A stretch of 64,000 nucleotides of DNA. It comes from Lepisosteus oculatus (taxonomy: Eukaryota; Chordata; Actinopteri; Semionotiformes; Lepisosteidae). The stretch lies in the NCBI RefSeq assembly GCF_040954835.1, contig NC_090708.1, positions 28,098,001 through 28,162,000 on the forward strand, in the 5' to 3' direction. Shown here in pieces: positions 24,299-36,705 of the stretch. Both the position numbers and the translations under genes were made by a program. The notes under the pieces are model-generated. The model had not been told where the DNA came from. It did not search any database and worked only from the letters and a program-made list of their open reading frames with translations. Each line of letters opens with the position of its first letter. Position 1 is the stretch's first letter.

Positions 24299-24462
24299 GG
24301 CTCAGTGTCTCAGAGGCACTTGTACAAAACAGGAATCAAGGAGTGAGTGCACATACACTGGTTCGGTAATACAAACCAAGGAATCTGAAAGAATAATAAG
24401 TGGTAAGTAAAAAACAATTTACAGAGCTCAAATGTTTTTAAATGTTATAATAATGTAGTATA

Positions 24463-24930
24463 TATACTGATGGAAAACAAAAACAGGCTGAAGAGTGATA
24501 CATCTGTAAAGAAGACCTGATGCCACTGCTGATGAGTCCATCCCAGCCCCTGTCTGGCCCAAGCCAGTCGGGTGTGACGACTAGGAGGTGTGAGCACAGG
24601 GCCTCTGACAGGTCGCCTTGCTCTAAGGCCAGCAGCATGGAGCCTCACTGTCCTCTCGCTGATGCGGGCATTGTGTCTGCCCGCAGTTTCAGCAGCAGTA
24701 CAGGTGGCAGATCTGAACCGATCTCTCAGATTGACGAGTCTGATGTGTCTGTCCTGCTCTGGTGTGATCATGGACGGTTATCTGTCCTACTGCTCTGCTG
24801 AAACCTTCTCTGCAGTTGGGACACAGTGGAGCGGCCTACTCCATAGTGTCTGGCAATGCTGGCACATGATATGTCTGCCTGCAGCATGCCAATGGCCCTC
24901 TCCCTTGCTTCTGGTGACAGTCGAGGCATT
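24463..24930 (-). pseudogene. Tc1-like transposase N-terminal half
   Basis: Starts with MPRLSPEARERAIGMLQADI (ATG near 24928) and a helix-turn-helix region (ARHYGVGRSTVSQL). After a frame change it continues through TVRLHAAGLRARRP and RLAWARQGLGWTHQQWHQVF. It ends just after the first catalytic site, which reads FFTDVSLF where active enzymes have TDES or similar. The second half is missing. It lies in the intron of olfactory receptor 2. Confidence 0.85.
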
Positions 24931-26325
24931 ATGGAATACACAGAAAACTAATTAAGTGTGACCTTTTTCTTGCAGTCACCTAAGCTTTGAATAAAGGCCT
25001 TTTTAAAGGTGACCTGATCAGGTATTGTTCCACCTGGACCCCGTTGGGTAAAAGTGTTTTCATGTGATTGGCAAGTTGCAATGCCTCACTGCACAAGTTG
25101 TATTGCTGGTCAGAGGGTTTTAAACAAATTGTAATTTTTTTGTGAAAGTACATTAGCTACAGTATAACTATAGTATTCACATTCCAGAAAATGTTGTTTC
25201 TTTTTTCCATAAGTATATGGTATATTGTCCTCACAAGACTTTAAAGTGTATTGCTAATATACTGTATGAATTCATCAACTGCAGCAGTGATTACAGATCT
25301 AGCATTAGATTTATAAGGTTATCCTTGTGACAATGATTCAGCTCTGTACACTTAGGTTGCAGACAAATTAAGACAAAATAAGACTATAATTAAACGTGGG
25401 AAATCAAGAAGAATTCAGATTAAGACAATTAGATAAATGTTATTCTAATTCCTTACCAAGGAAAAAGCTGCTTTATAAAATTATTTCTATCTTGTATGTT
25501 TCTTCTGAATTGACTAAGTAACACTACTTTCAAGTCAAATTTGTCATTCAAGTACTGTTTTTTTTTATTTTTGCCGATTCAGGATTAAAGTAGACCATGG
25601 TTCATTTTACCTTAAAAGAATCTAGAGATGCGCATTCCACATATAGTTACAGAAACACCCAGTTCAGTCTTTTATTCCTTCAAAATAATGTTCATACCCA
25701 CTTTGTAAACAAGATTTTTTGCTTCAATCTGAGTCCAACATCATGCACTGGTCTCTGATATTGCTAACTGTTAACCTAATAACTCAGCAACTAGAGTTAA
25801 GTTGGTTTAACTGGTAAATCAACCATCATACAACACCTCTATTCTATAGATTTGCAAACTGATTGGAGAAAAAAACACCCTCTACATTATCTAGAATTAA
25901 CTCTAAATTCACATCGTGTCCTTTTAAAAAAGGGGCTTCTATTGCACAAATGTATTTACATTTCTCAGGCTAGTGTTTTTTACATATTTTAGTTCTATAA
26001 AGCAGACACTCTCCTGGCAGGCTGGATAGAATACAATGTCACCAATAACAGTTTGCAAATCCTTAGGATATTCAACATAGCCAAGAATATACACAAACAT
26101 ACAGAATCAATTTGTACTATTCCATTTATACTTACAGTATGTCCTTTGTATATGTGTAAAAACATGAAATAAGATACTACTCAGCATGTGAACTGTTTTA
26201 AACAGCATACAGTTTATGGGTAAAATATGTGGTAAATAAAATACAACACAAAAAATAGTAAAAGTATACATACAAACCTAAAATATATATTTATTTGTTT
26301 TTTTGTTCTTCTCTGCACTACATAC

Positions 26326-26480
26326 CTGGATCCCGAGTCTGTTCGCTGTGCTTTTTCAGAACAGGATGAGCCTGCTGGACAAGAAACTCTTCCTCTCATC
26401 TCAGCTGCTTTTATGGGCAGCTCTTCATAGTGACACCAGAGGCTGAATGCAGAGATGTAGCTGTAGCTGTTATTAATCCA
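26326..26480 (-). promoter_or_regulatory. Promoter and non-coding exon 1 of olfactory receptor 2
   Basis: Minus strand, 5' to 3': ATTAAT (26477-26472), CCTCTGGTGTC (26442-26432), the TATA-like CATAAAAG (about 26415-26408), and a short exon ending CCAG|GTATGTAG at 26326. It matches the corresponding blocks at 15631-15770 and 35557-35700. Confidence 0.6.
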
Positions 26481-26987
26481 GAGAGACAGAAAGTGAATGC
26501 TGGGGGGAACAGACCCAAAGGACGAACAGAAAAAAATGTACAGTATTATGAACAGATACATTTATACCACATAAAAGCTTATTAAAAACAATTTTGATTT
26601 CTGCAAACTTAGAAAATTCTGAAGCACTTCAAATTGGAAAGCACAAGAATTAAGCATTCTTTGAAGGCTTAAAGACTTTGAAGTTTTTAACCATCTTATG
26701 AGCTAAGGTGCAACGTCATCAATACAAAATAAGAAACAGGAGTTTGTCCAGCTATACCAGAGTGGGTAGATAGAAGAGAGAAGAAAGTATCAAGGGCTAC
26801 CTCTTCAAAAGGTATTTATAATATAATGTGAAATTCCCTTAAAAAGGAGACAAAACCATAAATGACAGCACACTTCCATTAGATATGTTTATTGTAAAAA
26901 AATAAATGAGCCCATCATTTTAATCACTTCTACAACTGTATATAAACTATATTTAAAGTACCTAATGTACTGTATGATCATTGCATG

Positions 26988-28387
26988 TGTAGTGTGCTCT
27001 CACGAGGCACCAGTTCTGTAGGGTTTGGGCATTTACGGGGACAATTATTAATTGTAGCCGTAAATCACAAAATTATTCTTTTAATGGCTTTAGAATCCAA
27101 CCTTGAGGTATAACTCAAACAACGCACACACACACAGGTACTAATACACAAGAATACATTTATTAATACATAAAATATGCATATAAACCTAACAGATCTT
27201 ATCAAGAGGGTTATCAGAATACAAAAGGTATATATTCAATCAGTTACGAAGAGTTACATATATCAAGAGGACATACGTTCAGTATATCATTCATTTAGAC
27301 CGTTTCGTAATTGAACTTGGTTACAACTTCTACTCAAAACAAGTACATAACTCTTAGGAATTAAATTGATATCAACTGGTTGCGATAACAATTGAATTCT
27401 CGAGATGTAATGCAGTGAAGTTGAATACTCATCCAATCTCCGGGGATTCAGATCTCCTGCGGGCTCTAATAAACAGTTGCAGGCTTCTAAGCTGTCCAAT
27501 CCGTGCTCTGGCTAGGTGCCAAGCTGTGCTGTGCGGTTTGCGACGGTGCGCTGCTGATGTTCACTGACCGGCTAGTTAGTGTTGGCTTTAACTAGCAAAG
27601 TTTGTGCACAGGAGAAAAGATGAGTGTGGGTCCCAGCAAGTCAGGAAGAGGACCGGTTCTTTCCTGATGAAGCGCTTGTTCTGAATAGTGATTCAGCTGT
27701 CCACAGTTCCGACCTGTTCATGAGGCTTGCTGCTGGTGCTAACCTCAGGTGGATCCTCTGGTTACTCTCTGGCAACCTCCGCTCTAGACTCTTAGAACAA
27801 AGGAATGTTCTGGCACTCGGACACACTGGCCGTTCCGTGGTTATCCTGGCTGAGTCTCAAGATGGTCAGGTGGCGCGCTGCGAAAATGTCCTGCCCTTGG
27901 GAGCCTTCTGCTCCTGGGCCGTCCTGCCCTGGAATTCTCGTTTAGAATTCTCCTTAGAAAAGTCCACGAATAGTCTTGGAGCTCTGTGTTGCCTGTTTTT
28001 ACCTGGAGGAACATCAGCTTGTTCATCGGCTGAAAGTTTCATGGGCATCAGAGACCCACGTGGGTTACTCGGCCCTACCAGTCCCTGATTGGTTGATCAA
28101 GGTGAGATATGAGTCACTTACTCCTGACACCTAGGAATGCAGTCCAGATGTCCATCTGGCACTCCCTAGACAGATAGGCGCCAATGGATGACCATTGATC
28201 ATGATAGCCAGGCTTATCTAAGTGCATCCCCCATTTGGGAGCTGTCCCTTATCAAAGGAAACCTTAATCAGCCTGCATGAATAGTTTCTCTGTGTCTGCA
28301 CCACAGAGATGAAGAGAGAGATGGGGCCTCATTTGGGAAAGCACAGCAACAATTAATTCTGTCTTATTAACAAGCATTGCTGCTACA
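26988..28387 (-). mobile_element. Solo LTR of the ERV1 family
   Basis: 1400 bp, TGTAG to CTACA, flanked by the 4-bp direct repeat CATG (26984-26987 and 28388-28391). It is colinear with the LTR at 10154-11565 but carries a normal left end without primer-site units. The enclosing 4-bp repeat marks it as the product of LTR-LTR recombination of a once complete provirus. Confidence 0.9.
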
Positions 28388-28391
28388 CATG

Positions 28392-29347
28392 TTACCTTCA
28401 TATCCAATCAACCATCTTTATGTAATGTATTCAGACCTCTGTTGTTAACTAATTAACAGGTTTTAAGGCTTATCTTCTCTTGAACTGAGTAAGCATACTG
28501 AAAGTTTATGAAGTGCTATAGTCATAATAAAATTTGGCTTAACACACTTAAGCTGAGGGTTAAACTGCTTGCCATCCGACATGGAGGCTAGGACCCCCAA
28601 AAAGAACCAATTGGGACCTCAAACCACCAATGCAGAAGTAGAAAACATATAAAGAAGGTGAGAGATGTGTTGGCTTGAATTGTGGGTTGTTTCAATAGTT
28701 AGACGGTTGGAGGAGTTCTTGGTTAAGGGCATCTGTATACGTTTATGTAAGTAAGGTAGGCCTTGGATAGCCAGCAGCTGAGTTGCTTAATGAAATAGTC
28801 AGGAATGTATTAATAAGCTGAAGAGAAAGTAGCTTCAATTCAGAAATAATGGTGAGAAAATTGCTCAGCCAGAAATACAAACTTTGTGAGAATTTTAATT
28901 GTAAAGATAGAAGTTACAATACAGTAGAAGACTCTTCATTAGCGAAAAGAGATCAGTGGGAGATGCTCCTTGAGTGATGCAAAGTTGATGTATGAAGACT
29001 TATTTATTCATGACCTGATTTTAAGATTTTTCTGGTAATAGAAGAGGACCAATGTATAAATGGATATAGACAGATTGTTTCCGATTGTGACCCCAAATAA
29101 GAAGCAGCTATGAAAACTAGAAACCATTTGAATAAAGTGGAAAAATGATCAGGAAAGATGAAAGTAAAGTCAGCAGCCCAACACATTATAGAAACACTGA
29201 CCTGGATAATATCCTTCAAAGCCAACGGAAGGGCGGTGTCAGTAAATTCTGTAACTCTTCCGAGAGAACAAGATTTATCATAACAAAAGACAAACCTTTC
29301 CAGTTTGGTACAAATAAACCCCAGAAATCCAGTTCTACCTTGCCATT

Positions 29348-29349
<2 letters not shown>
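28392..29349. other. No recognised feature
   Basis: Unique-looking sequence. No gene, terminal repeats or known repeat family could be seen. Confidence 0.5.

Positions 29350-29397
<48 letters not shown>
29350..29397. repeat. (AAT)n microsatellite
   Basis: About 48 bp of nearly perfect AAT units. It marks the start of the interspersed repeat at 29398-29830. Confidence 0.95.
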
Positions 29398-29830
29398 TGC
29401 TTACACTTATATAGCGCATTTCTGGACATTCCACTCAAAGCGCTTTACAGGTAATGGGGACTCCCCTCCACCACCACTATTGTGCAGCATCCACCTGGAT
29501 GATGCGACAGCAGCCATAGTGCACCAGAACACTCACCACACTCCAGCTATCAGTGGGGAGGAGAGCAGAGTAATGAAGCCAATTCATAGATGAGGATTAT
29601 TAGTAGGCCATTGGTTGGTAAGGGCCGATGGGAAATTTGGCCAGGATGCCGGGTTACACCCCTACACTTTTCGAGAAACACCCTGGGATTTTTAATGACC
29701 ACAGAGAGTCAGGACCTCGTTCTCATCCAAAGGACGGCACCTGTTTACAGTATAGTGTCCCCATCACTATACTGGGGCATTAGGACCCATGTGGACCATA
29801 GGGTGAGGGCCCCCTGCTGGCCCCACTAAC
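29398..29830. repeat. Interspersed repeat with TATATAGCGCATTTCTGGAC start
   Basis: The sequence begins TATATAGCGCATTTCTGG and CAAAGCGCTTTACAGG and runs to CCCCCTGCTGGCCCC near 29822. It has the style of a moderately conserved fish interspersed repeat that starts at an AAT microsatellite. No coding sequence is convincing, and the family is not certain. Confidence 0.45.
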
Positions 29831-30299
29831 ACCTCTTTATGTCAAGTGATTTAATCCAGCAGCCTTATAAACAATTAAACTTCCACAGCCAAAGAACGCT
29901 CCACAGCCAAAACATTGTGTTTCTTTTCTTTTCTAGCATGGAATAAACCTTAACTTGTTCATTTGCAGCCTACACATGCTGATAAAATTAACCCACTATA
30001 AACGACCAGATGATCCCAAAAGATCATGTTACCTATGGCCAGTGTTTGCATTCAAATTAAAGTAAAGTAATAAAATATAAAGGGAAAAAAGCAAGTATCA
30101 ATAATATATTAAAACTTATGGAACAGATAGTGAGTCAGTAACTAAGTCAGTATGTTCTTTCCAGTTAGCTGTCAGGAGGGATCACAAAGCCTTTGAATCA
30201 GACAGCCATCAGCACCGCTTGTTTGTGGGCTCAGACAAACAAGGATCAGACAGGCATGGCACACATATACCTGTAATTATTTTATTAAACTCCACTGGC

Positions 30300-30412
30300 T
30301 GCCTATTGCACTGTGTATCCTGCGATGGACTGGTGCCTGCTCCACTGTGTATCCTGCCATGCAGCCATAGATTCTAGCTCCCCCTCAGTCCTGAAATGGA
30401 TGGATGGATGGT
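30300..30412 (+). repeat. SINE/LINE tail fragment
   Basis: Contains CTGCGATGGACTGGTGCC, a near duplicate of it, and the (GGAT)n-type end GGATGGATGGATGG. It resembles the 3' half of the SINE at 18520-18850. Confidence 0.6.
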
Positions 30413-32406
30413 TGCTTCTTGACAATAGTTGTAATAAGAAAGTACTCATACACAGCATTTTGTGACCTGTAATACAGCTAATTCTTCCCTTGACACCTCA
30501 TGTGTGATGAGGTCTTCCCTATTAAACCCTGGAGAATGGCAAAGATTTCCTACAGTACTTAATTACTCAGTTCTGATTTTAAGTTCCAGCATGCACATCA
30601 CCCTGAAAGTTGCTGATCTGTATCATGGCACTGATAATGATTTAATTAATTTTTATGTCAGAAATGGTGTGTTTATATACAGTATGTGTGTAAAATAAAC
30701 ATTTATGGAAACAAGGGGAAGTATCAGTAAGTCATTTAGCATTCAGCATCTGGAGTTATGTAATGTCTGAGGAACTGCTAGTACTGTATGTCAGTAATTG
30801 CATATCAATTGGATGTGAGAGTTTAAATATAAAGGGAATAAAGCAGGCAATTGTAATGACTGTCAGAAGAGGATTCATTTATATTCAGAAATTTATAAAA
30901 AGGAAACATCTTAGAAATATATATTTATTGCATTGCATTGTATTACAGAAACTCACAGTTGAAACTCATTAATTGCAGTTAAAAGTTGCTTGGATAATTA
31001 ATTACAGTTCAAAACTGCATTAGAAACACATCTAATTACAGGTAATGACTATTCATTAAAGATCAACCCCAAAAGACAGTATTAAATGTCAAGTATTTCA
31101 AACTCATATGTACTGTAACTGCCTCTAATTGTTTTACATTATGCCATAGCTATAAAAACAGAATTAGCAAAGTGGAGACAGTATGAAGTGTGAAGCTAAA
31201 ATAACATTTCCTTGAACACATTTACAGTAAAGTGCTTATAGTCTTATTACTATTCCAACTTTATTTTTCAAATAACAGGCACTAGGTTTGAAGCACGAAA
31301 CACAGTGTTCTAAGATCTAGCCTTACTTGTCTAAGTTGACACCAGCAGCTGAGGAAATATGGCCACAGATAACATATTTCAGGTTCAAAGCACAAACCAG
31401 CACTGTCTAGAGTATAGGGTATATAGTATATCTTCTTTCCAAACAAATACCTCTCTTACTTGGGTCAATTCAAAGCCCCCGCATAAATTAATTTCTTATA
31501 TAAACTTCAACTGAAGAGAATGTCCAACATTTGTGTTACATATTCTTGATTCAAAAGCATACATCTACAGTAGATTTTCTGTTTCTGTGACAGTGATCAC
31601 AATCATAATTCAACTGTATCACTAGATATGGTTTGCAGAGATTTATTCTAAATTTAATGGAAATAAACAAACCAACAAAAAGAAAGAAGACTGAAGAAAA
31701 GATCTGAAAAAGTATTTAATTTGGGATGTTTTTCTGCAGTTTAGAAAAAACAATAACTTCACACTCACTTTTTAAATGACGTCTGAAGCACTGAAATGGT
31801 TAATATTAAAATAACAGACAATTGCAAGTAATGCAGTATTAATCTAAATGCAACATATCTGTATTAAAAATCTTTTTGAGTTTTTTAAAGCATAGTTGAC
31901 TGATTTTTATACAGGAAGTGTGATAAACTACTCCTTTAGATGTGCCTGTACAGTATTATTTGTAGATTCCTGTTTTGAATATATATTTTTTGATGATTGG
32001 TACATTATAGTCTTTTGCATGAAAAAGATTCCTTTAAATGATTTCCTGAAGGGTGAATTGCATTCTGAATTTGATACTTTAAGGTTTTTGCCCCTCCTAT
32101 ATGCAATCTTTCTATTTTGTTATATAGACAGGAATGAGAACCAAAAGAGTTTGTTGTCAGAATTAATAATTCTCTTTTTTGTTTAGATAATACATTGATT
32201 GCTGTATATCTTTATAAGGTAGTAAAATATATCTATAGATTAGAAAACAAAATGTCTAATTACAGTTTTTTAAAATCTAATTTAGATGCATTGAAATGCT
32301 GTTAACGTGCTTCTCTTCAATTCTATCTTTGTTGAACCAATTCAATTAATACCATTTTAGTATTCTTTACTATTAGCATAATCTAAAATAGTACCAACAT
32401 GATATC

Positions 32407-32424
32407 ATTATTATTATTATTATT

Positions 32425-32477
<53 letters not shown>

Positions 32478-32497
32478 TAATAACAATAATAATAATA
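32407..32497. repeat. (ATT)n/(AAT)n compound microsatellite
   Basis: About 90 bp. ATT units switch to AAT units near 32429, so the two halves can pair as a hairpin. Two AAC interruptions lie near the right end. Confidence 0.95.
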
Positions 32498-33010
32498 GAG
32501 TGCTAAAATCATAACAGAATCAGTTCATATGTGTACATAACACCAAACATGAACCTCTGTACAATTGTATGAATAATATGGAGCTATCTGCTTCTTAAAA
32601 TGTATTTTTAATATGATAGATTTTTCATTTGTTTTTTTAATACATATTAGATCCACATTGGTGTCTTAAGATAAATCACATTATTTCCAAACCATCCTAT
32701 TGCTAAAACCTTATAAACAATTCATAAAAAGGTGACTTGGAAATGGAAATATAGATATAGATATACTGTAGATAAAAATAGCGCCATAAGTAACCTGCTA
32801 ACAGCAAACATTTTAATCTGCATTCTGAAATTCATATTAAGGATCTTTTTCAATACAATGACACTTATTCAAGGTCATGTGTATTGCAACTTTAAATTTA
32901 GATGTTAATAAAATGCTGTTCTTCATAGATTTGTAAATTATTTTTAACAGGTAATCTTGATTTATTTTGGTTATTGAGCATTTACATTCCTGATACTTTA
33001 TCTTACTGTC

Positions 33011-33970
33011 TTATGTTGACAGTGATTTTACACTATGGGGAGACTGAAGACTAAAGTATCTTTCAGCTGCTGCCTTGATTTTTTCATTCCTTAGCCAGTA
33101 AATAATGGGGTTGAGCAAAGGGGTGAGGAAATAGTACACTGCACCTACAAAGATGCGTCCATCAGGAGGGATGCTTTCCACTCTCAACCCAATGTACACT
33201 ACAGCACTGGACACATAGTAGAGGAAGACAACAGCCACATGTGAGGAGCACATTGAGAAGGCCTTCTTACGGCTTTCCACAGTTTTCAGTTTCATTACTG
33301 ATGCTATAATTCTGCAGTATGTCCACAAGACATAGAGAAAGGGGATATAGATTGACATCATAGCCATTAGTAGAGTAAAATTTACGTGAACTGTAACATC
33401 ACCACAAGCTAATGACATTACTGTACGGTAATCACAGACAATATGTAGGATAAGATTTGATCCACAGAAGGGCAAAGTGCTTGCCGGTACCACTGATAAA
33501 AGAGGCGCAAAGAAGCCCAGCACCCAGACGGTGGAGGCCATTTTTAAACAGACCTTGGTGTTGATTAAGGTGTTGTAATGCAAAGGCTTTACGATTGCAG
33601 CATATCGGTCATAAGACATGGCTGCTACAAGGAATCCTTCAATAGCAGCAAATGCTATGAAAAAATGCATCTGTATAAAACAACCCGAGAAAGAAATGGT
33701 GTTGTCGTGATGCAAAAGAACTGCTAGCAGTTTTGGTATGACAGTACTAGTTAGTAGAATATCTAAGAGACTTAAATTCCCCAGGAAGAAGTACATGGGG
33801 GTTTGGAGCCTGTGGTCCAGGGCAACTAACACCAAGATGAGCAGATTACCCATGATGATGGCCAGGAAGAGGATGAGGAAGAAGATGAAGAGTGCAATGT
33901 AGTGTTCCTGCAGGCCAGGCAATCCCACAATGATGAATTCAGAGTGCAGAGTTCTATTGGAGTCACTCAT
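33011..33970 (-). CDS. Olfactory receptor 3 (intronless coding exon)
   Basis: 319 residues, intact. Marks: NRT glycosylation site, GN in TM1, LQTPMYFFLGNLSLLD (the usual LHTP reads LQTP), MSYDRYAAIVKPLHY, CDYRTVMSLACGD, KAFSMCSSHV, PLLNPIIYWLRN (Trp instead of Ser). The ATG at 33970 is 82 bases inside the shared splice acceptor (34053); the exon 1 donor is at 35557. It is the most diverged of the three in extracellular loop 2 (PASTLPFCGSN against ASMFPYCKSN), which could change odour specificity. That last point is inference. Confidence 0.95.
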   Translation of the reverse strand: MSDSNRTLHSEFIIVGLPGLQEHYIALFIFFLILFLAIIMGNLLILVLVALDHRLQTPMYFFLGNLSLLDILLTSTVIPKLLAVLLHHDNTISFSGCFIQMHFFIAFAAIEGFLVAAMSYDRYAAIVKPLHYNTLINTKVCLKMASTVWVLGFFAPLLSVVPASTLPFCGSNLILHIVCDYRTVMSLACGDVTVHVNFTLLMAMMSIYIPFLYVLWTYCRIIASVMKLKTVESRKKAFSMCSSHVAVVFLYYVSSAVVYIGLRVESIPPDGRIFVGAVYYFLTPLLNPIIYWLRNEKIKAAAERYFSLQSPHSVKSLST

Positions 33971-34984
33971 GGTTCGGTGTTTCAGGGTACTTACACAGGA
34001 GAGCCAAGAGGTAGGTTGGTTTAGTTGTGGTTTGGAAAAAAATCCATAGAATCTGAAAAAATAGTTAAATATGTTTTTATACTTGGCTTATTATAATGAA
34101 TATCCAATATTTTAAATGTCATATTAACGTTTAACACATTGCCCTGCCAAACTCATAGCGATTTCCTAAAGGGTGAATTGTATTCTGGCTACATATCTCT
34201 TTGCATGTGAGTAGCACGTTTTTCTCCCTGGATTGTTCTTTCTTTTGATATTTTGTAACAACCAATCCAAAAACCTGGAACATCTTAAGATAATCTGATT
34301 TGAGACAATAGACTGGTGGTTACATCCTTTATTTTACTCTCCTCATTTTTCTTTTTTCTTTTCTAGCAAAGCAGTATTACTTTGTTTATTTACTTTGATC
34401 ATTCTCAGTTCAATATCATAGTAACAGAAAAAATGTGAGAGAGAACACATTTTGGGACTGTTTCTGGCTGGAATGATACAAATGCAGGGTTTTATTCAGT
34501 AACTGGGAAAAGATATCAGCTTCGCAGCAAAGTAACAAGAATTACTAATGGTTGTGATTGTCACAGTACAACAGTGTTTTAGAGAAACCTAGAAAATTGC
34601 TAACAGTCATTAGGTGTTAAAGACTTGCCAGAGTTTTATAGGAGTGTCTATACAATGTTAATATCAGAACACACAGGATAGTGTGATAGATCTATAGAAA
34701 TGTGGTTTGCAGATAAGCAAAAACAACATGGACCGTGGCAGAGGGTTGTGCTTTCTGGAGATCCCTGGTTCTGTACTTTATTTACTAATGGGAAATAAAA
34801 AAGGTGAAAACACAAAAACCACAGCTGAGGTCTGTATAATTGTAGTTTATATAATGTATAATTGCAATGAAAATATTTAGGAAAATTGTATTACTCAAGG
34901 TTACAGCATTTTATGCATTAATTGAACTACAGTAAAAACAATGGAAATCATTTGGAATTAAAATAAAACACAATCTATTATTAT

Positions 34985-35205
34985 CATCCATCACAGGACA
35001 CAAACACACACACTCCCACTCACTTTTTATAGAACAGGGGCATTTTTTTACAGATGTAAATTAACTTACCAACATTTCTTTGGACAATGGACAATAATGG
35101 GAGCACCCAGAGGAAACACAAGCAAACATGGGAAGAACATACTTTAAAAAGTGCTCACAAATAGCACCTCAGTAACTAAACCTGGCATCCCAGAACTGCA
35201 GCAAT
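34985..35205 (-). mobile_element. SINE remnant, inverted
   Basis: Reverse complement of the family at 18520-18850: CATCACAGGACACAAACACA, GGAGCACCCAGAGGAAAC and AGCAAACATGGGAAGAACAT. The tRNA-like head is weak. It lies in the receptor 3 intron. Confidence 0.55.
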
Positions 35206-35556
35206 GCTAAACACTCTGTCACACCCTGCCATAAATAACACTATTCAAATCTTTAAGATATTCAACAAAGCCAAGAATATACATTCTGTGTTTCCTGAAA
35301 TTTCTACAGCTAATGGGAACTTCTCAACAAATGAATACACAGAGGATGTTTTCAGTATTTGTTTACTTATCACCCACAGTATGTACTCTATTTTTGATTG
35401 GAAACAAGAAAAATATTACACTTTGAGAACTATGTATAAAAAGTTCACAAGTTAAATATTTGGTTAATAAAATCCAATGTACAAAATATAAAAAAATACT
35501 TTACAAACCTATAATACACCTATTATTGGTATTGGTCTTCAATATGTTTTACATAC

Positions 35557-35700
35557 CTGGAAACTGAATCTTTTTACAGTGCTCTTCCAGCTGCTGGACA
35601 AGAAACTCTTTCATATCAGCTGCTTTTATTCTCAGCTCTTGAAAGTGACCCCAGAGGCCCCTGAGTACAAAACTGAAGCTGTAGCTCTTATTAATCCACA
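35557..35700 (-). promoter_or_regulatory. Promoter and non-coding exon 1 of olfactory receptor 3
   Basis: Minus strand, 5' to 3': ATTAAT (35695-35690), CCTCTGGGGTC (35657-35647), the TATA-like AATAAAAG (35630-35623), and an exon ending CCAG|GTATGTAA at 35557. Spacing between the blocks is the same as upstream of receptors 1 and 2. Confidence 0.6.
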
Positions 35701-36089
35701 GAGACAGAACATGAGTGCTAGAGAAAACAGTCCCAAAGGGTCAACAAAGAAAATGCATCACTTCATGAACAGATTCTGTTAAACAACATGGTGACCGGAA
35801 TTCATCTTTATTAATCACAGGAGACCAGAAAACTTCACCTCCACAATTATTCAGCTCTGATCTCAAAACGTTTTCTAGTTATTATTTGTATGTATATTGT
35901 AATATAAATCTCCACTGCCGCAGATGCATTTATACATAAAATTTAGACATATTCTGACAAAACACTTTTCTGCATTTCTTCAGCTGACCCCTTGCCTGAT
36001 TACTGACACTTAATGACAATTGCTAGATGAATATGACCATGAAATTAGTTTTAGGAGCTACAGTGAAAAGAAACAACCACTGATAGAAT

Positions 36090-36570
36090 TATTGGTATGG
36101 CGGATGATATCAAAAGTACGCTGATAGAGCACTTTAAGATCAGCAGATGCTTTTCACTGCAATTAGATCAGTCTGTACATGTTGACGATTCGGTCAATTT
36201 GCTCACTTACATTAGATACAAGTTTTGAGGGCATGTCTTATGAGGACTTTCTGTTCTGTAAGCCGCTACCAACAGGAACTACAGGAGAGCACATATTTCA
36301 GTTTCTGAATGAATTTATCGAAGAGAATGGCATCGGCTGGGTAAAATACGTCAGAGTTTGTACAGACAGTGTTAGAGCAATGATAAACCGACACAGAGGT
36401 GTAGTTGCACGATTTAGAGAGGTTGCTCCAGAAGTGAATGGAGGCATTGCAACATCCACCGCAAGACCTTTGCCGACAAGAAAATGCACGATGATTTAAA
36501 ATATTTTAGACTCTGTTGTGAATTGTATCAAGGCTCGAAAAATGAATTCACATCTGGTTTGCTCGACTAA
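36090..36570 (+). pseudogene. hAT-type transposase fragment (ZBED5/FAM200-like)
   Basis: Broken frames give GMADDIKSTLIEHFK, CFSLQLDQSVHVDDSVNL, FLFCKPLPTGTTGEHIFQF, GWVKYVRVCTDSVRAM and then, after a shift near 36450, CNIHRKTFADKKM. This order is typical of hAT-family transposases and of the ZBED5/FAM200-like genes derived from them. Only a central piece is left. No ends or TSD were found. Confidence 0.75.
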
Positions 36571-36609
36571 ACAGGGTCACCCCTCTCACTGAAATAGTGC
36601 TTTTTTATT

Positions 36610-36705
36610 ATTTATTTTTAATTGTTGTTTTTCCTGTTGTCATTCTGTAAATCACTTTGAGAAGCCACGTTTAAAGGCACTATATCAAATAAAGTTTTTA
36701 TTACT
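36610..36705 (-). repeat. Interspersed repeat tail
   Basis: Contains CACTTTGAGAAGCCACGTTT and AAAGGCACTATATCAAATAA. The same unit recurs at 60262-60315 (inverted, TATATAGCGCCTTTAAAGG) and 61875-61920. Probably the 3' end of a LINE or SINE family; the class is unknown. Confidence 0.5.

Larger units (their letters stand above)
21950..26810. repeat. Tandem olfactory-receptor unit 2
   Basis: Second copy of the repeated gene unit. 3' flank: 21960-22560. Extra partial duplication: 23090-23300 repeats twice the text around CTATTGACCTAC and TTTGTGAACAAGCTCCATCA. Then come the receptor exon (23333-24298), the intron with a Tc1 fragment, and the upstream exon and promoter. 26740-26810 still resembles 16000-16080. 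Confidence 0.75.
31250..35830. repeat. Tandem olfactory-receptor unit 3
   Basis: Third copy of the receptor unit. 31890-32120 resembles the 3' flank at 11830-12010, followed by the receptor exon (33011-33970), a 1.5-kb intron and the upstream exon with promoter (35557-35700). The 3' flank is more diverged than in units 1 and 2. Confidence 0.65.

Noticed and set aside
24520..24955. Plus-strand frames of about 90-120 codons
   Set aside because: Antisense of the Tc1-like transposase remnant.
27624..28088. 154-codon frame in the solo LTR
   Set aside because: The homologous LTRs at 8382 and 10154 do not keep the frame open.
29004..29438. Frames with poly-Leu or poly-Tyr runs
   Set aside because: Translations of the (AAT)n microsatellite with random flanks.
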